From: Oenanthe sinensis
Lineage: Eukaryota; Streptophyta; Magnoliopsida; Apiales; Apiaceae
Direction of reading: 5' to 3'
Length of the DNA: 64,000 nucleotides
Assembly: GCA_028671895.1 (NCBI GenBank)
Contig: CM053801.1
Location: 10,763,375-10,827,374, forward strand
The notes under the pieces were generated by a model. That model saw nothing but the letters and a program-made list of their open reading frames with translations. It ran no database searches and was not told where the DNA came from. Shown here piece after piece: positions 12,956 to 24,687 of the stretch. The stretch's first letter is position 1. The number at the start of each line of letters is the position of its first letter. A program made the translations under genes and the position numbers.

Positions 12956-13324
12956 CCCATAAAAAAGTGCTAAACATAAGCACACCCCTGCATGGCTGAT
13001 CTCAATCTTGGCTCATGGTTTTAACTTTGGGATGAGGTGGGTAGCCGGTGGTAACTGAGTGGGTAGCAGGTGTTGGACCGACCTTTATTACGGAGTACTT
13101 TCTTTAGAAAGTTTTGTGAGTTTCATTTTTGGTGCTTTAACAATACATTTTTATTTAAAAGTAAAAATAGTTTATTAATCAATTATTAAATATATTTTAA
13201 ATATATAAATACGAAAGTCAGTTTATTTATTCATAGCTTATAAGTAATGTATTATTTAAAATAGTAGTTCTTTTTTCACGACAACTTTTGCAATGTTGTA
13301 AATAATCTGTGTGGGGCAGCCTAA

Positions 13325-13778
13325 GAGCACCTACAATGCTGTTCATTTCATTTTCTTGGACTAGGACTTGGCCAACAACCTTTTTCATTATATGCATTGC
13401 ATTGTATGAGATGAATAAAAAGTGGCCATGTATGGGCAATGCCCAGTTCTGCGTATGTCATTTCTTTTAAATATTTTATTTAAATCATGCATCCTTGATG
13501 GTACATATTTTATTTTAATAATATTTTTAAAAAATTTAATCATTTTAATTTCAATTATTAAAATTTATGTATTATTAAATTAAATTAAAATTAAATTATA
13601 AAATATCATTTTATTATAAATATAATATAACAAGAATAAAACAAGTCCTATAAAATGTGGGAAGTGGGATTTGTATTGTATGAGATTAACCACTTTTTTC
13701 ATTTATTCACTTTAAGATGATTTGACACATAGGGGGTCCAAAAAAAGAGAAAAGTGGGTTGTAACATTGTAGTTGCTC
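13325..13778. mobile_element. Tourist/PIF-type MITE, TSD TAA
   Basis: The left end GAGCACCTACAATG and the reverse complement of the right end, GAGCAACTACAATG, form a 14-bp inverted repeat with one mismatch. TAA flanks both sides (13322-13324 and 13779-13781), the 3-bp duplication typical of PIF/Harbinger elements. The interior is AT-rich and without coding capacity, about 454 bp in all. Confidence 0.7.
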
Positions 13779-13850
13779 TAACAATCCATCCAATATGTGT
13801 AAGTGTCCTCGGGGCATTACTGGATAAGAAATTAAGAATATTTAATTAGA

Positions 13851-14250
13851 GAAATGGTCCAATGTGGCATAATTTGGAAATGAAATGCTTAAAATGACAC
13901 AACCTGAAAAATGACTTTCGTGTCATGTTTACTCAAAATGCTATATCGTGTAATGTTTTGAGCAATTTTTTTAAATTATTTTTGAAACTCAAAACGCAAG
14001 ATAAAATAGTGTTTAAGGTCAAAACGCAAAATGAAATAGTGTTTTATTTTAAAATGCTACTTTAAGTTGTGTTATTCACAAGATTTTTTTTAATATTTCT
14101 AAAATACTACACGAAATAGCGTTTTCAGTGTATTCTCGAAACGCTACACAAAATCCCGTTTTGGAGTGTTATTTGAGACCAATTCTCATGTTTGTGCCAT
14201 TTTAGACATTTTGTCTCACTAAGACACATGGGAGCCGGGGCCAACACCCA
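13851..14250. repeat. Hairpin-unit repeat family, copy 1
   Basis: The copy begins GAAATGGTCCAATGTGGC and ends with GACACATG...GCCAACACCC. In between are about seven degenerate units of the form AAACGCTAC-(4-6)-GTAGCGTTT, for example AATACTACACGAAATAGCG and AAACGCTACACAAAATC, on either strand. Copies 2 (15148-15974) and 3 (24688-25048) share the same two ends. No target duplication or terminal repeat is evident, so the element type is unknown. Confidence 0.65.
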
Positions 14251-14819
14251 AATAGTTCGATGTAAAACATTGCAAAAATTACGTGTTTTCGAGGATTCCC
14301 CTGCTTCCAACATCATTCCGTCCGGTTCTTGTTTACCATAAATCTGACAAAGATATGTATGAGCATTCTCAGGCATTTATATCAATTTCTTATACCTAAA
14401 CACTTTTTTTAAAGGATATAGAATTAGTTTATAAATTAGTTTTGAATTTCATATTTATTTAAAATTGAGTGTGTTAAAAAGTGTATAGAATTAGTTTATA
14501 AATTTGTAAAGAATTGAAGTGGCTTGTAGAAGAGCTAAAAAAATTAGATGAACGGATTTTGTTATTCAAGTTCGGCCTTGTTAACAATCAAAGTTGAGTA
14601 TAAGAATTTGAAGTTAACTTTATCTGACAAAAATAAAAAATTGAAGTTAACTTTCAGATGAATTGAAGGCATGTTAGGACAAGTACGCACCAGATAGGAC
14701 CAACAGCATCCGCTAACTATTATTAAGCTAAAAATAGGATTACAACAATTGATATGTTGAGCCTGTTTCGCTTTAGTGTAATTTTAAATGAGCTTCCTTA
14801 GCAATCCATTTCCTATTTA

Positions 14820-15038
14820 GGGGGTATTTGGAGGAACTTTTTTTCAGAATAAGTGAACTTATTTTAAGACAAAGTTAGAGATCCCTAACTTTTTTCTGAA
14901 AAAAGTTAACTTTTTTTGCAACTTATAGAATCTCAAATATACATTAAATACTTGTATAAAAAACATTTATCAAAATATGAAATTTTTACCCGAAAATAAG
15001 TCCAAAAGGACTTATTTTAAGGCAGGCCAAACAGACCA
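14820..15038. mobile_element. Tourist-type MITE, TSD TTA
   Basis: The 219-bp element starts GGGGGTATTTGG and ends CCAAACAGACCA, an imperfect inverted repeat like the GGGGGTGTTTGG ends of plant Tourist elements. TTA flanks both sides at 14817-14819 and 15039-15041. It contains internal inverted copies of AAGTGAACTTATTTTAAG and no ORF. It sits directly against a LINE fragment. Confidence 0.75.
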
Positions 15039-15042
15039 TTAG

Positions 15043-15126
15043 TGGTGTATTTTATTTGCCGATGACATTGTGCTAATAATTGAGACAATAATATATAGTT
15101 AGCGCAAAGTTAAAGAGAAAAGATCC
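15043..15126 (+). mobile_element. LINE reverse transcriptase scrap (FADD motif)
   Basis: The plus-strand frame reads WCILFADDIVLIIETI, then a stop, then RKVKEKR. Plant LINE reverse transcriptases read close to WCMLFADDIVLIDETR at their catalytic F/YADD motif. Only about 80 bases survive, with an in-frame stop, wedged between a Tourist MITE and hairpin-unit repeat copy 2. It is a dead fragment. Confidence 0.7.
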
Positions 15127-15147
15127 AATATAACATTATTTTTTATT

Positions 15148-15974
15148 GAAATGCCCAAGATGGTACTATTTAGGGAGATGGTCTAAAATGACACCCCAAA
15201 GACGCTAGATAGAGTAGGGTAAATAACCTGCACATTATATGGTGTAGCGTTTTCATTTTTTTTTTTTGCTTTTACTCATAATAAAATAATAATAATAACA
15301 TAACCCCAAAACCAAACATACCTAATTTAATCACTTTAATATTTTTAGGGTTCATCAATTCCCTAATTGGATTTTAGAAATATTAAACTTAAATTAAAAG
15401 TTAAGTATTTTATGACCTAATTTAACCGTTTTAAATATTTTAGGGTTCATTGATTCCTTAATTGGGTTTAAGTTTTAGAAATATTAAACTTAAATTAAAA
15501 GTTAAGTACTGAATTTATAAATCTTTAATAAAATATTCTACGTTTTAGGGTCTAGGGCCTAGGGGCCCAGTTAGGACCTTAATTTAACCGTTTTTAATAT
15601 TTTAGGATTCATTAATTCTCTAATTGGGTTTAGATTTTAGAAATATTAAGTTTATATTTTTTTTAAACCCAACATCAACTAGCTTTAGGGTTTAGGGTGC
15701 TGTACGCTAGCATGTCTAGTGTTTAGATGTTTTTTTAAAAATAATTAGGTCAAAACGTTACATCGCCCCGCATTTAGGGTGCCCAGACGTGACATCATTC
15801 CGCGTTTAGGTGCCCAGACGTGATATCGTTCCGCGTTTAGAGATTTTTTCATAAAAAATTAATAATAAGCACCCAGACAATCTAGCATCTCTGGATGCTA
15901 TTTCGGGGCATCTTCCACACCAGTGCCATTTTGGGCATTTTATATACAAATTGTGTCACATAAAGCCAACACCC
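15148..15974. repeat. Hairpin-unit repeat family, copy 2, with internal tandem arrays
   Basis: It begins GAAATGCCCAAGATGG and ends GTCACATAAAGCCAACACCC, matching copies 1 and 3. Two arrays lie inside. One has three units of about 85-100 bp, at roughly 15335-15420, 15420-15510 and 15580-15660, each carrying TTTAGGGTTCAT(C/T)(A/G)ATTC and AGAAATATTAA. The other has three short units of 25-30 bp at about 15755-15842 built on ACGT(G/T)ACATC(A/G)..CCGCGTTTAG, separated by GTGCCCAG. This is the longest of the three copies. Confidence 0.6.
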
Positions 15975-16120
15975 AAAGTTAAAAGGAATGAGGCTTTGCA
16001 TATTACTCGCTCCAGGTCGCATTCTGCAAGTGCAATTGCAGGAAAAAGAAAATGCGATGAACAATTGGAAAACAGACCAGAAAATTTTCAAACTTTTTAA
16101 TTCTAACATTCAAGAAAAAG

Positions 16121-16435
16121 GGAAATCGAGGGGTGATGTACATTTATAAAAAAGACATCGAGACTAAAGTGGAGAATTAGCACTCACAAGTCGTATAACA
16201 AGGTTATAATGAAATCAGAAGGCAAATTGTAGACACGAGCAAAAATTGAAAGCAATAAACAAACATTCTTATTCTGCGGGAAATCGAGGGGTGATGTACA
16301 TTTATAAAAAGACATTGAGACTAAAGTGGAGAATTAGCACTCTAAGGTCGTATGACAAGGTTATAATGAAATCAAAAGGCAAACTGTAGACACGAGCAAA
16401 AATTGAAAGCAATAAATAAACATTCTTATTCTGTG
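16121..16435. repeat. Recent tandem duplication, two 158-bp units
   Basis: Unit 1 (16121-16278) and unit 2 (16279-16435) match almost base for base, starting GGAAATCGAGGGGTGATGTA and ending CATTCTTATTCTG(C/T)G. The first bases of a third unit (GGAAATC) follow at 16436. The high identity implies a recent duplication. It lies about 0.5 kb beyond the 3' end of the hydrolase gene. Confidence 0.9.
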
Positions 16436-16960
16436 GGAAATCCAGATGAAGTGAAAAATGAAGATCGCCATAGTTTGCCACGTTCACATGCATGTCTACG
16501 TTGCCGGTGAGTAGGGTGAAAAGCATTTTGGTCAAGTGAATTAGGAGTGATTCTACGAAAATGACCTAAAGTGTGTCGGTGATTCCTTAATATTCTAAAA
16601 ACATTTACACCATACCTAGCACTCTGGCAGCAACTAGTAAGATACTAATTGTATGGAGAACCAAAAGGTATCAATCAAACAGAGCTCATTCGAAAGTACC
16701 AGAAATGAGTTCACAGCCACAGGTCTACTTAAACCACCCTTTACCTGAGAAAATATTCAAATCTACCATATTCAAACAATCCCGATAGAGAAAATATTGG
16801 AGAAGGGGAAGAGAGACTAGGTAGTCGCAATAATAAATTGGTTCCATAAGCCGTGTAACATCCATAACTTTAGCAAATTGTATACATTCCTTGAACATTT
16901 GATCTTTTCGATCTTTTACTGTTCTCGATACTAGATATCGTCCTTCAAGTTCATGACAGA

Positions 16961-19900
16961 TTATGACTGCAGCCCCTCAAGACTTAATTTCGAAGATAAC
17001 CATGCACCGACATCGTTTAACTCTTCTGGCAGTGTATAGTGTCCAAGTCTGCAATTCAAAAACAGAAAGAAAGTGGGTTCAATGTATCTAAAAGAGGAAT
17101 ATATGCCAACAATAATATTCTCCCAGCAATTGTTTAAGTTTGCCTGATATTTAAGGTGTGACGGGTTTCTATACACATCATACTAAAGTATATAAACAGC
17201 ACGAAATCCAAAAATCTTCGGACAATTTTTCAGGTTACTCCACATATCCCTATCAAACCTGAAGCGGACAGACAAAAATAAAATACATACGCAGTGTATG
17301 CTTTGAATGTGCAATCCTGAAAGCCACACGAACTTAGTTTCTGCGAGGACTTCTCACCAAAATTAAAACGAACGACATCATCACCTGCAACAAGTTCAAA
17401 CACATGATTGGTTAGTTTAATAACGAATCAGATAAAACGTGAGTACCAAACTACAGTACATTAAAATATAGATTGTGGTATCCGATATATTCGTAATTAT
17501 CATCATCTATCTCTGCTGCACAATTAAAAGTAGTAACTTTACTGCATCGACCAATCTTTAAAAGCAGGTACACCCTGCCTCTTTAAAGTAAAATCCAACC
17601 TTATTGAGCATATGTGTGAATATTATCAGAGATCTAGAAGTACTGATATAAATACCCCTACTAAACAATAAACCATAAGGTGTACGTTTAGCTGATTATA
17701 TCCCAAAACTCTGTGTGCGTGTGTTGAACAAGAAACAAAAATGCTTAATGTTATTAAACATTATAAAAGCTGAAGGAAGCCAAACTGCCAGTGTACTTTA
17801 CTGCTTATCTACCCTTCCCTGGGTAGGTTACACTTTCAGTGTTTATTACTATAAAAGAAATTTATTCACATGTAAGTTCTAGACTTCTAGTTATGCGATG
17901 ATTACCCAAACACTTTTACAGGTTTCTTCGTAGGAAGTACAAGTTTATAGGAGGTTCAATTTTCCTAAGAAAATATTACATTGTTGAACCAAACGAGATC
18001 TTAAAGTCAGAAATACACATGAAGAAAACTGTACTTATTCTGATGGGTAATAAGTTAGATTGTTGGAAGAAATTTTTTACCAATATAACACTTAAAACTT
18101 AATTATGCGCTATGATAGATTAATTACCTTCGGGCTTCAGGCACAAAAACCAAATACCAATACTTTAGAAGTGATATAAAATTTTCATATAGGCCAAGTC
18201 AAATATTAGGTAAAAAAACATCAGTGAATCACCGCATATATAGGTTATAATTATACAAAAGAAGTTGAACTTCTAAGTTCTGAAAAAAGTGACACTGCAC
18301 AAAGTATTGTTCCATAAAAATCAATATATGGAGCAGATAACTAGAGTGCACTCTACTACAACGAATGGATCGACTTGAGTTATCTTGTACCTAACTTGCA
18401 ATTAGAAAGTCTAACATTATTATTGACATATATGATAATAATTTAGTGACATGTCAGAGAGATACAGTAAAAGGTTTCTCTAATAGCACATGATCTCCAG
18501 TCTTCTGTTTATGCACAATCAAGAGACTTTAAACTCGTTAGTGTAACAGGTTCTTGTTTTATGCCTACAGATCATTGGAGAGGGAGAAGAGTGGGAGACA
18601 GTGTTTAACCCCAGGGAGAAACTGTGATAGTGGTGATAAGCCAGATGATTGTATATTCTAATCTAAAAGAGATCATGTTCACACTTCAGTATAGAAAAAC
18701 TAACCTCACAATATACAATTAGGTGACATGTCGCAGAGATGTGGTAAAAGGTTTCTTTAATAGGGCATGATCTCCGGTCTTGTGTTTACGGACAATCAAG
18801 AGACTCTAAAACTCATAAAGTATGCCTTTGGAGAGGGGGAGAGTGGAGACAGTGTTTAACCCCAAGGAGAAACTGTGGTAGTGGTGAAAAGCCTGTTCAG
18901 ACTTCAGAGTAGAATGACTAACCATGAGAAGATCTTTGTTCATTTCTCAATTAAACTGCCAATAAATTTTCACGATTTGCGATGGTAGAAGTCATGGCTT
19001 TTATCGTTAAGCAGATCATTCTCAGAATACATGTTGCCCATACTGAGTATTCAAGAGATGTTGGTGAATACCTCTACCATGACAGAGCAAAATAGGCAAG
19101 GACGTAGCGCGCTGTGCAGCCTCATCCCCTTCTACACTAAGGCTCCTACATCAATATAGACAATACACTAGATAATATGCCATGATTAAGGCCAAAAATA
19201 GAAGTTTACAATTTATTACATCCCCTGGAAATTTAAAAAGGAATAGTGAAAGAATCCTCACTTTGAACAGGGAAGCCAGCCACTAAGTCCAACAACTACA
19301 CTTAAATTGGCAGGGTACGGATTCCCATCCCCAAATTTTCCACGTACGAAACAAGTTGCAGAGTAAAGGGCGGCTGCTGCACCCATACTGAAGCCTCCAA
19401 CGCCAAGTTTAACTGCACAATGAATAAAGAATTAGCGAGAAGCTGCGGTTGAATAAATAAAAATCTCTTTCATGTGTACAGTAGTCTAACTTAAGGTATG
19501 AATAATTCCACATTTCCACTAGACATCCATTTAAGTTAACACAATATTGGCGCTATTACAACAGGGTTAGGAAGATAGAAATTAGAATATATATGCATAA
19601 ATATTAAATAGAGTAAATGAATATTCGAATCAAGTATTTTGTAAAAGAACTACAGTACACATTAAGCAGTCAGTTAATATGAACACAAGACCAATGACAA
19701 AAGAAAATTTTTAAGCTAGTTTATAACATAGAGAAAAGTTAAAGTTAGGCAAAAAATGTTGAAGCGTCAACAAGGTCAAGACGAGTATTTATAACGAACA
19801 GACTGCATGGGCCAATTAAAGGCACACAGTTGCCAAAAAAAGTGAGAATATTACTACCAATGAATTCTAAATGTTCATATATGCAGATACTGTCAAGTAA

Positions 19901-22063
19901 CAGGTAATCCATACTTTAATAATACACCCTAGTTTAATTGGCTAATTTTTTTTTGAATTAATCATTAAAAGTTTATAACTTTGGGCAAGTTGTAATAAGA
20001 AACTTACTGCCAGGGGGTTCTGCAGAAAACAAACTTGCAACATATGTTGCTGTAGCATCCAACCCTTCTAGATCTTCATTAGCATCTTCTGAGAGGTCAC
20101 TCACATCACACCCTAAACATACATTAAGAGCAGACTTAAAACCAATAAAACATTGCACATGAAACGGCACACACCCTTACATAAAATTAATAGAACTTCA
20201 TACTGTGACTTCGTAAAGAACACTGGTAACATGTTCAGGTTATATAGCTGCACTAATTGCTTTACCATTTCCTTCATAGGCACTTCACCTGCTACAAGAA
20301 CAAATATCTTTTTGATTGACATTTTAGAATCTTTTTTCTAATTACATGTTATGATCTTTAAGGTTTCAAAGCAAACGAGTTTTACGAACAAAAACGTAGA
20401 GAAAATGGTGGTAGCCTTCTGGAACAGCACAGACCTAAATCGCGTCTAGATAAGACTAAAAACTTTTGGGCCCAATAGCAACATTAGGTCATCTTGACAC
20501 CAAGCGCCCATCCCACATGTTAATTACCTTGGTATCACTGAAAGCAACGCCAAGCCTGTATAGTGCATATACTAACAAATTTAGCCCAAATGTCCAGTGT
20601 GGGGCAAAGGAATTACACTTTCAGAAACTAAACCTGACACCTATTAAAAAAATCCAAACTTATGGATTGAACGAAATTACCTACCAAAAAAGCAACAAAA
20701 GTAAATGACTTGGTTTAACCAAAATATGGTTAATTTTCAGCAACCATGTTTACAAAGGATTAACTTACAAGCAGTTGAAGGGAAACCACCAAATAACGTA
20801 ATTGGTTGGGAAGGAGCAGTTGGGCAGATCCACTTAATCTGCAGCATATATCATCAAGCAAGCACAGACTGTTAGTCAAACAAATGGCGCATGAAAAAGT
20901 TGCTTATATGTAATAACATAAAAATGCAACAAAAAATGAGAGTAATTGCATATAAAAATAGACTATCCTTACATTTGGAAGAGGGAGTGTTTCCAAGAGT
21001 TCAGCCCAGCTAAAAACAAAATCAGCATGTATAACGAGGGAATATAAGAATAAAACTATGTAAAGAAGATCTAGTGTTAAGAATATTACCTCGAACCTTC
21101 ATCCCCAAGGCCATGTAGCCAGACTATAGTAGCCTGATGTCTACCTTTTGGACTGACCACATGTGTTTTCCCAAACTGAAAAGCTCTTCTAGCATTTTTA
21201 GCACCTGTTATGCACTTATGCATCAGTAAAGCAACAACCATATTAAACAGTAAAAGGAAACTAAGCATGTGTGTATATCAAATATCCCCCAATCACTGTT
21301 ATCACGAAGACGACTAGTCGTCGACTAGTCGACACAAAGGTACCCGGGCGTCAAAGGTTTCGATGCCCGACTTGGGCGTGGTAACGATGATTATGGTGTA
21401 CAATCACATTATTCGATCAATAACAATACACAAGAAAGGGATAGAGATGAACACAATATTGAGATGGATTACTTTGTTTGATTTTCATCATCACTTATGT
21501 TTTTATTTGCTTGGACATGTTTAATATTTGGTATTTGCATGTTTGTTATTATGTAGTAAATATGCTTAATTTGAACTTATTACCCTATTACTTCTGATTT
21601 AAATTGTGAAATTGATGTGTTTAGCAATGCTATTTATTAAATCTAGTAAATATATGTACATGAACAAGTTGTCGACTTTTTATGACTAGTCGAGCGACTT
21701 GTCGACTAGTCTTAACGAAGGTAGTTGGGCGTCAAGCCTCGACTTGGCGCCGTAATAACCATGCCCCCAATAGTCTCTCGGTCAGTCATATACGAGTGGG
21801 GGAAATGAAGATGCTATAGTTTGGCCAAGTCATCGAGCCTATGCTAGGTTTCTTTTCGGCTTGTCCTCTGCTCTTAAAAACCAAATGAACAGATAAAAAA
21901 CTTGAGCATACTAAATTAATATACTATTTATTTCTTTTTTAATAAATTCACGGAAACTGAAGTAAATTACTAAAAATTGTAAAATCATAGCACAAATATG
22001 TCGTCGAAACAAAATCCAGATAGCAGAACATAACTAACCGGAACCCGTAGAAGATCCACTCAT
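16961..22063 (-). CDS. Acyl-protein thioesterase-like alpha/beta hydrolase, nine coding exons
   Basis: Coding exons 22063-22039, 21204-21090, 21009-20973, 20838-20769, 20112-20008, 19412-19262, 19145-19072, 17384-17291 and 17048-16961 join in phase to 252 residues, full length for the plant family. Landmarks: VSPKGRHQATIVWLHGLGDE (26-45), PLPNIKWICPTAP, FGGFPSTAW, DLEGLDATA, the nucleophile elbow GGFSMGAA with Ser126, PILLCHGRGDDVV with probable catalytic Asp194, and LGHYTLPEE with His227. Family members remove S-linked fatty acids from palmitoylated proteins or act as general carboxylesterases in the cytosol; the natural substrate is unknown. The usual VVPF after the Asp reads VVRF here. A non-coding 5' exon ends at 22375 (CT|GTAAG) and splices just upstream of the start MSGSSTGSG. 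Introns carry two repeats, listed separately. Confidence 0.95.
18445..18922. repeat. Diverged tandem duplication inside the hydrolase intron 7
   Basis: Copy 1 (about 18445-18718) and copy 2 (about 18721-18922) share the order TGACATGTC..AGAGAT, GGTAAAAGGTTTCT, GCATGATCTCC, ACAATCAAGAGACT, GGAGAGGG, CAGTGTTTAACCCC and GAGAAACTGTG. Copy 2 lacks a block of about 70 bases around the middle and end. The repeat lies in the 1.7-kb intron between the exons at 19072 and 17384. Confidence 0.85.
21311..21765. repeat. Intronic repeat with palindromic GACTAGTC blocks
   Basis: Two similar GC-richer blocks, about 21311-21385 and 21680-21765, enclose about 300 bases of AT-rich DNA in the first coding intron of the hydrolase. 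Each has overlapping CGACTAGTCG / GTCGACTAGTCGAC palindromes followed by AAGGTA...GGGCGTCAA...CGACTTGG. The blocks are direct repeats of each other, so the whole looks like an inserted repeat of unknown class. I see no clear target duplication. Confidence 0.55.
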
Positions 22064-22362
22064 ACTTGTACTAGAGTAAACACCGCAAGCTGAAATGATA
22101 AAAAACGCCACCTGAAAAATGAAACCCCCAAAGGAGTTTAATCTCTACATATGCTCGTAATCACAAAAGTATTAGAGCAAAATAAGCCTAACCACAGAAA
22201 TGTTTATCATTCAACTCAGTAATTAATTAATTATACAAAATAAACTAAAATAACGTGGGCAGTGGCAAGATCAAAGTATAACAATAATTAAAAAAAAAAC
22301 TAAAAAGAGATAACACACAAGATAGATGTTAATTAGGAAACTGGGGATTTGGGTTCGAAGAA

Positions 22363-22450
22363 GGGGGCACTTACAGACAAGGGATGTCGGAGACGCCGAT
22401 CGTCCACCTCTCTCTCTTTTATCGAATCTATCTATTTATCTCTATCACTA
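22363..22450 (-). other. Non-coding first exon and promoter side of the hydrolase gene
   Basis: On the minus strand a CT/GA-rich stretch (AAAAGAGAGAGAGGTGG) is followed by a GC-richer leader ending TTGTCT|GTAAGTGCC at 22375. The matching acceptor lies about 40 bp before the start codon at 22063. No TATA box is obvious. A Stowaway-like MITE begins right upstream at 22451. Confidence 0.6.
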
Positions 22451-22692
22451 CTCCCTCCTTCCCAAATGAGCAGTCGGAGAAAAAAAAATTGTATTCCAAA
22501 AATAATTTTGTAGTTAAAATTTTAAGATAATTAATAAAATACTCTACTAGTAATTAATTATTTATATTAAGTATTAAAATTATATTAATCATTATAATTA
22601 ATATAGATATTAATTAAAAATAATTTTTATAAATTTTAATAGAGTACCTTAAATTTTTTTTTAAAATAATATATAAAATGAGATGAATGGAG
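22451..22692. mobile_element. Stowaway-like MITE, TSD TA
   Basis: The left end CTCCCTCCTTCCCAAATG and the reverse complement of the right end (CTCCATTCATCTCATTTTA) form a weak inverted repeat flanked by TA on both sides. The interior is almost pure A/T. It is degenerate but fits the Tc1/mariner-derived Stowaway pattern. Confidence 0.55.
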
Positions 22693-23043
22693 TAATTTTT
22701 TGATATTTATTATTGTTATAATAAAAATATTTAAAAGGTTTAGTTTATCAAATTTTTGGTGCCTTTAAAATAGGTACAATATATAATATTTATACTTATT
22801 TCATTATATCTAAAATATGATTAACATTGTTAAACAGCATCAGGATTGCAGAAAGTGGTTGAATGCGACAATTTATCACTAATCTTGCTAATAACACGTA
22901 GTAATGATATCAAGTGGAAAATGCAAACAACAATAAGTAAATGATGAAAGGTCTTTAAATATAAAACTTTACTTTACTGTTGAGCTTGATAATCTTCTAA
23001 AACATGTTGTCGTCCAAATCTACTGTCAACTATCCCCGCCAGA

Positions 23044-23177
23044 GTTACTGTCAGTAAAACTTGTTGTCTTCGATTCTTCAATCTCCATCAAGTTTACTGT
23101 CAAGGGAATAGTTGCTGTCAGTAAACCTTGATGTCTTTGATTCTTCAATCTCCGCCAAATTTCCTGTCAAGAGAATA
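23044..23177. repeat. Tandem 67-bp repeat rich in CTGTCA
   Basis: Units 23044-23110 and 23111-23177 are aligned without gaps: GTT(A/G)CTGTCAGTAAA, TGATTCTTCAATCTCC / CGATTCTTCAATCTCC and CTGTCAAG(G/A)GAATA. A truncated third unit starts GTTGTTGTC. The hexamer CTGTCA recurs further along, at about 23248, 23348 and 23402, at least eight times in 400 bp. Function unknown. Confidence 0.8.
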
Positions 23178-23752
23178 GTTGTTGTCGTCTGTTTCAAATG
23201 TGTTGTCACTTGAATATGCTGTCGTAGGCTTCAGTTTGCAGAATGTTACTGTCAATAATTTGATCCATGTTGTGCATGAACACTTTGTGAACTTCTATTT
23301 CATAGATCATTTATTACATTTTTACAAGACAGTAACTATTGATACTTACTGTCACATATTTAGCTTTTTATACATATTGTTCCAAGTGACAATTAAACAT
23401 ACTGTCAATATACATATGACAATATGTTTTACTTAGTTAATCTCTAATTAATCTAAATATCTTATAATCGATTACAATGTTAACATCACAATCCCTAACA
23501 AACATTATTTTTAAATATGAAACTTTTATTTACATTTTTTAAATATAAAATATTATAAATTTATATTGAAAAATTGGTTAATTTTAAATTGATATTTTTA
23601 GAAAAGCAAAACTTAAACTCTAATAAAATAATATATAAAATATAAAAACTAGAAAAGTTTCGATGTTATTTTTCATTTCAAAAATATGAATCACTCTGTT
23701 CAGTTTTGATTCTTTCTTTAATTGTTCTTAATTATTCTCCGTGTGCCAAATG

Positions 23753-24287
23753 ATTATTCTAGACAAAATTGCAGTTTACATGCCAGAAATTTTTTACTTT
23801 TACATTTTAGTGGCCGAAATAAAAAAGTAGTCATTTGTAAGGCTAAATATTTTTTTTTAAGCACTTTAAGAGCTCCAAAACATGGACGTTAGAAAAGTAA
23901 CAGATCAATACGTTTTTGAAAGGTAAAGTGATCAATCCAAGCTTATAATGACTATATTGTATATATCTCCACATTTAAACCCTAATTTAAAACATTTCAG
24001 TGATTAGAAACTCAAATTTTATTAAGCTTAGATACCCGGAATAGCACATATTAGCCATTAAATCTGAGTTTCATCTCCACCCATATAGTCGTTATAAGTT
24101 TGAATGGACAATTTTACCCTTCAAAAACGTAATGGTACTTTACTTTTCTAATGTCAATGTTCTGGAGGTTTTAAAATGCTTTAAAAAGTATATTTAGCAA
24201 TGCAAATGATTGTTTTTTTATTATGGGCACTAAAGTGCAAAACTAAAAAACTTCAGACATGCAAGCTGCAATTTTGTCATTATTCTA
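23753..24287. mobile_element. Foldback Mutator-type element with 9-bp target duplication
   Basis: The 517-bp element (23762-24278) starts GACAAAATTGCAG and ends CTGCAATTTTGTC. The two arms are inverted copies for about 200 bases each, for example AAGCTTATAATGACTATAT near 23940 against ATATAGTCGTTATAAGTTT near 24090, and AAAAACGT / ACGTTTTTGA further out. Identical 9-base flanks ATTATTCTA lie at 23753-23761 and 24279-24287. Long inverted arms with a 9-bp duplication match TIR-type Mutator MITEs. There is no ORF. Confidence 0.9.
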
Positions 24288-24687
24288 TTTTGGTCCACAG
24301 TTTTTTATTATAAATAAAATTAATACTGTACTTGGTTTTTTTTTAATTCAGAGGATATTCGCGCTTGAAATACCATGTGTGATGGCTAACAAGCGGTCCT
24401 GCACCAGCTGCCTTGTATTGGTGTTTTGTATGGCCGCCAAAAGAAAGTCTCGATCGTTGGCATAAACGAAACATCTATTTCATCGTCATCATGAGGTCAG
24501 TGAAATTTCGATTTCGGTTTTCTGTAAAAATCTGCTTTTAGTTGATATATTTATTTAGTTATTTCTATTCATCTGTATGCTTCTTAATATTACTTGCATG
24601 TGTTGTCTGTTAAAAAGGTGTCTGCGTTTTTTTTCATTATCTTATTGTGTTGTTAGAATTATTTATCAGCTTGTGACATTCTTTTGA

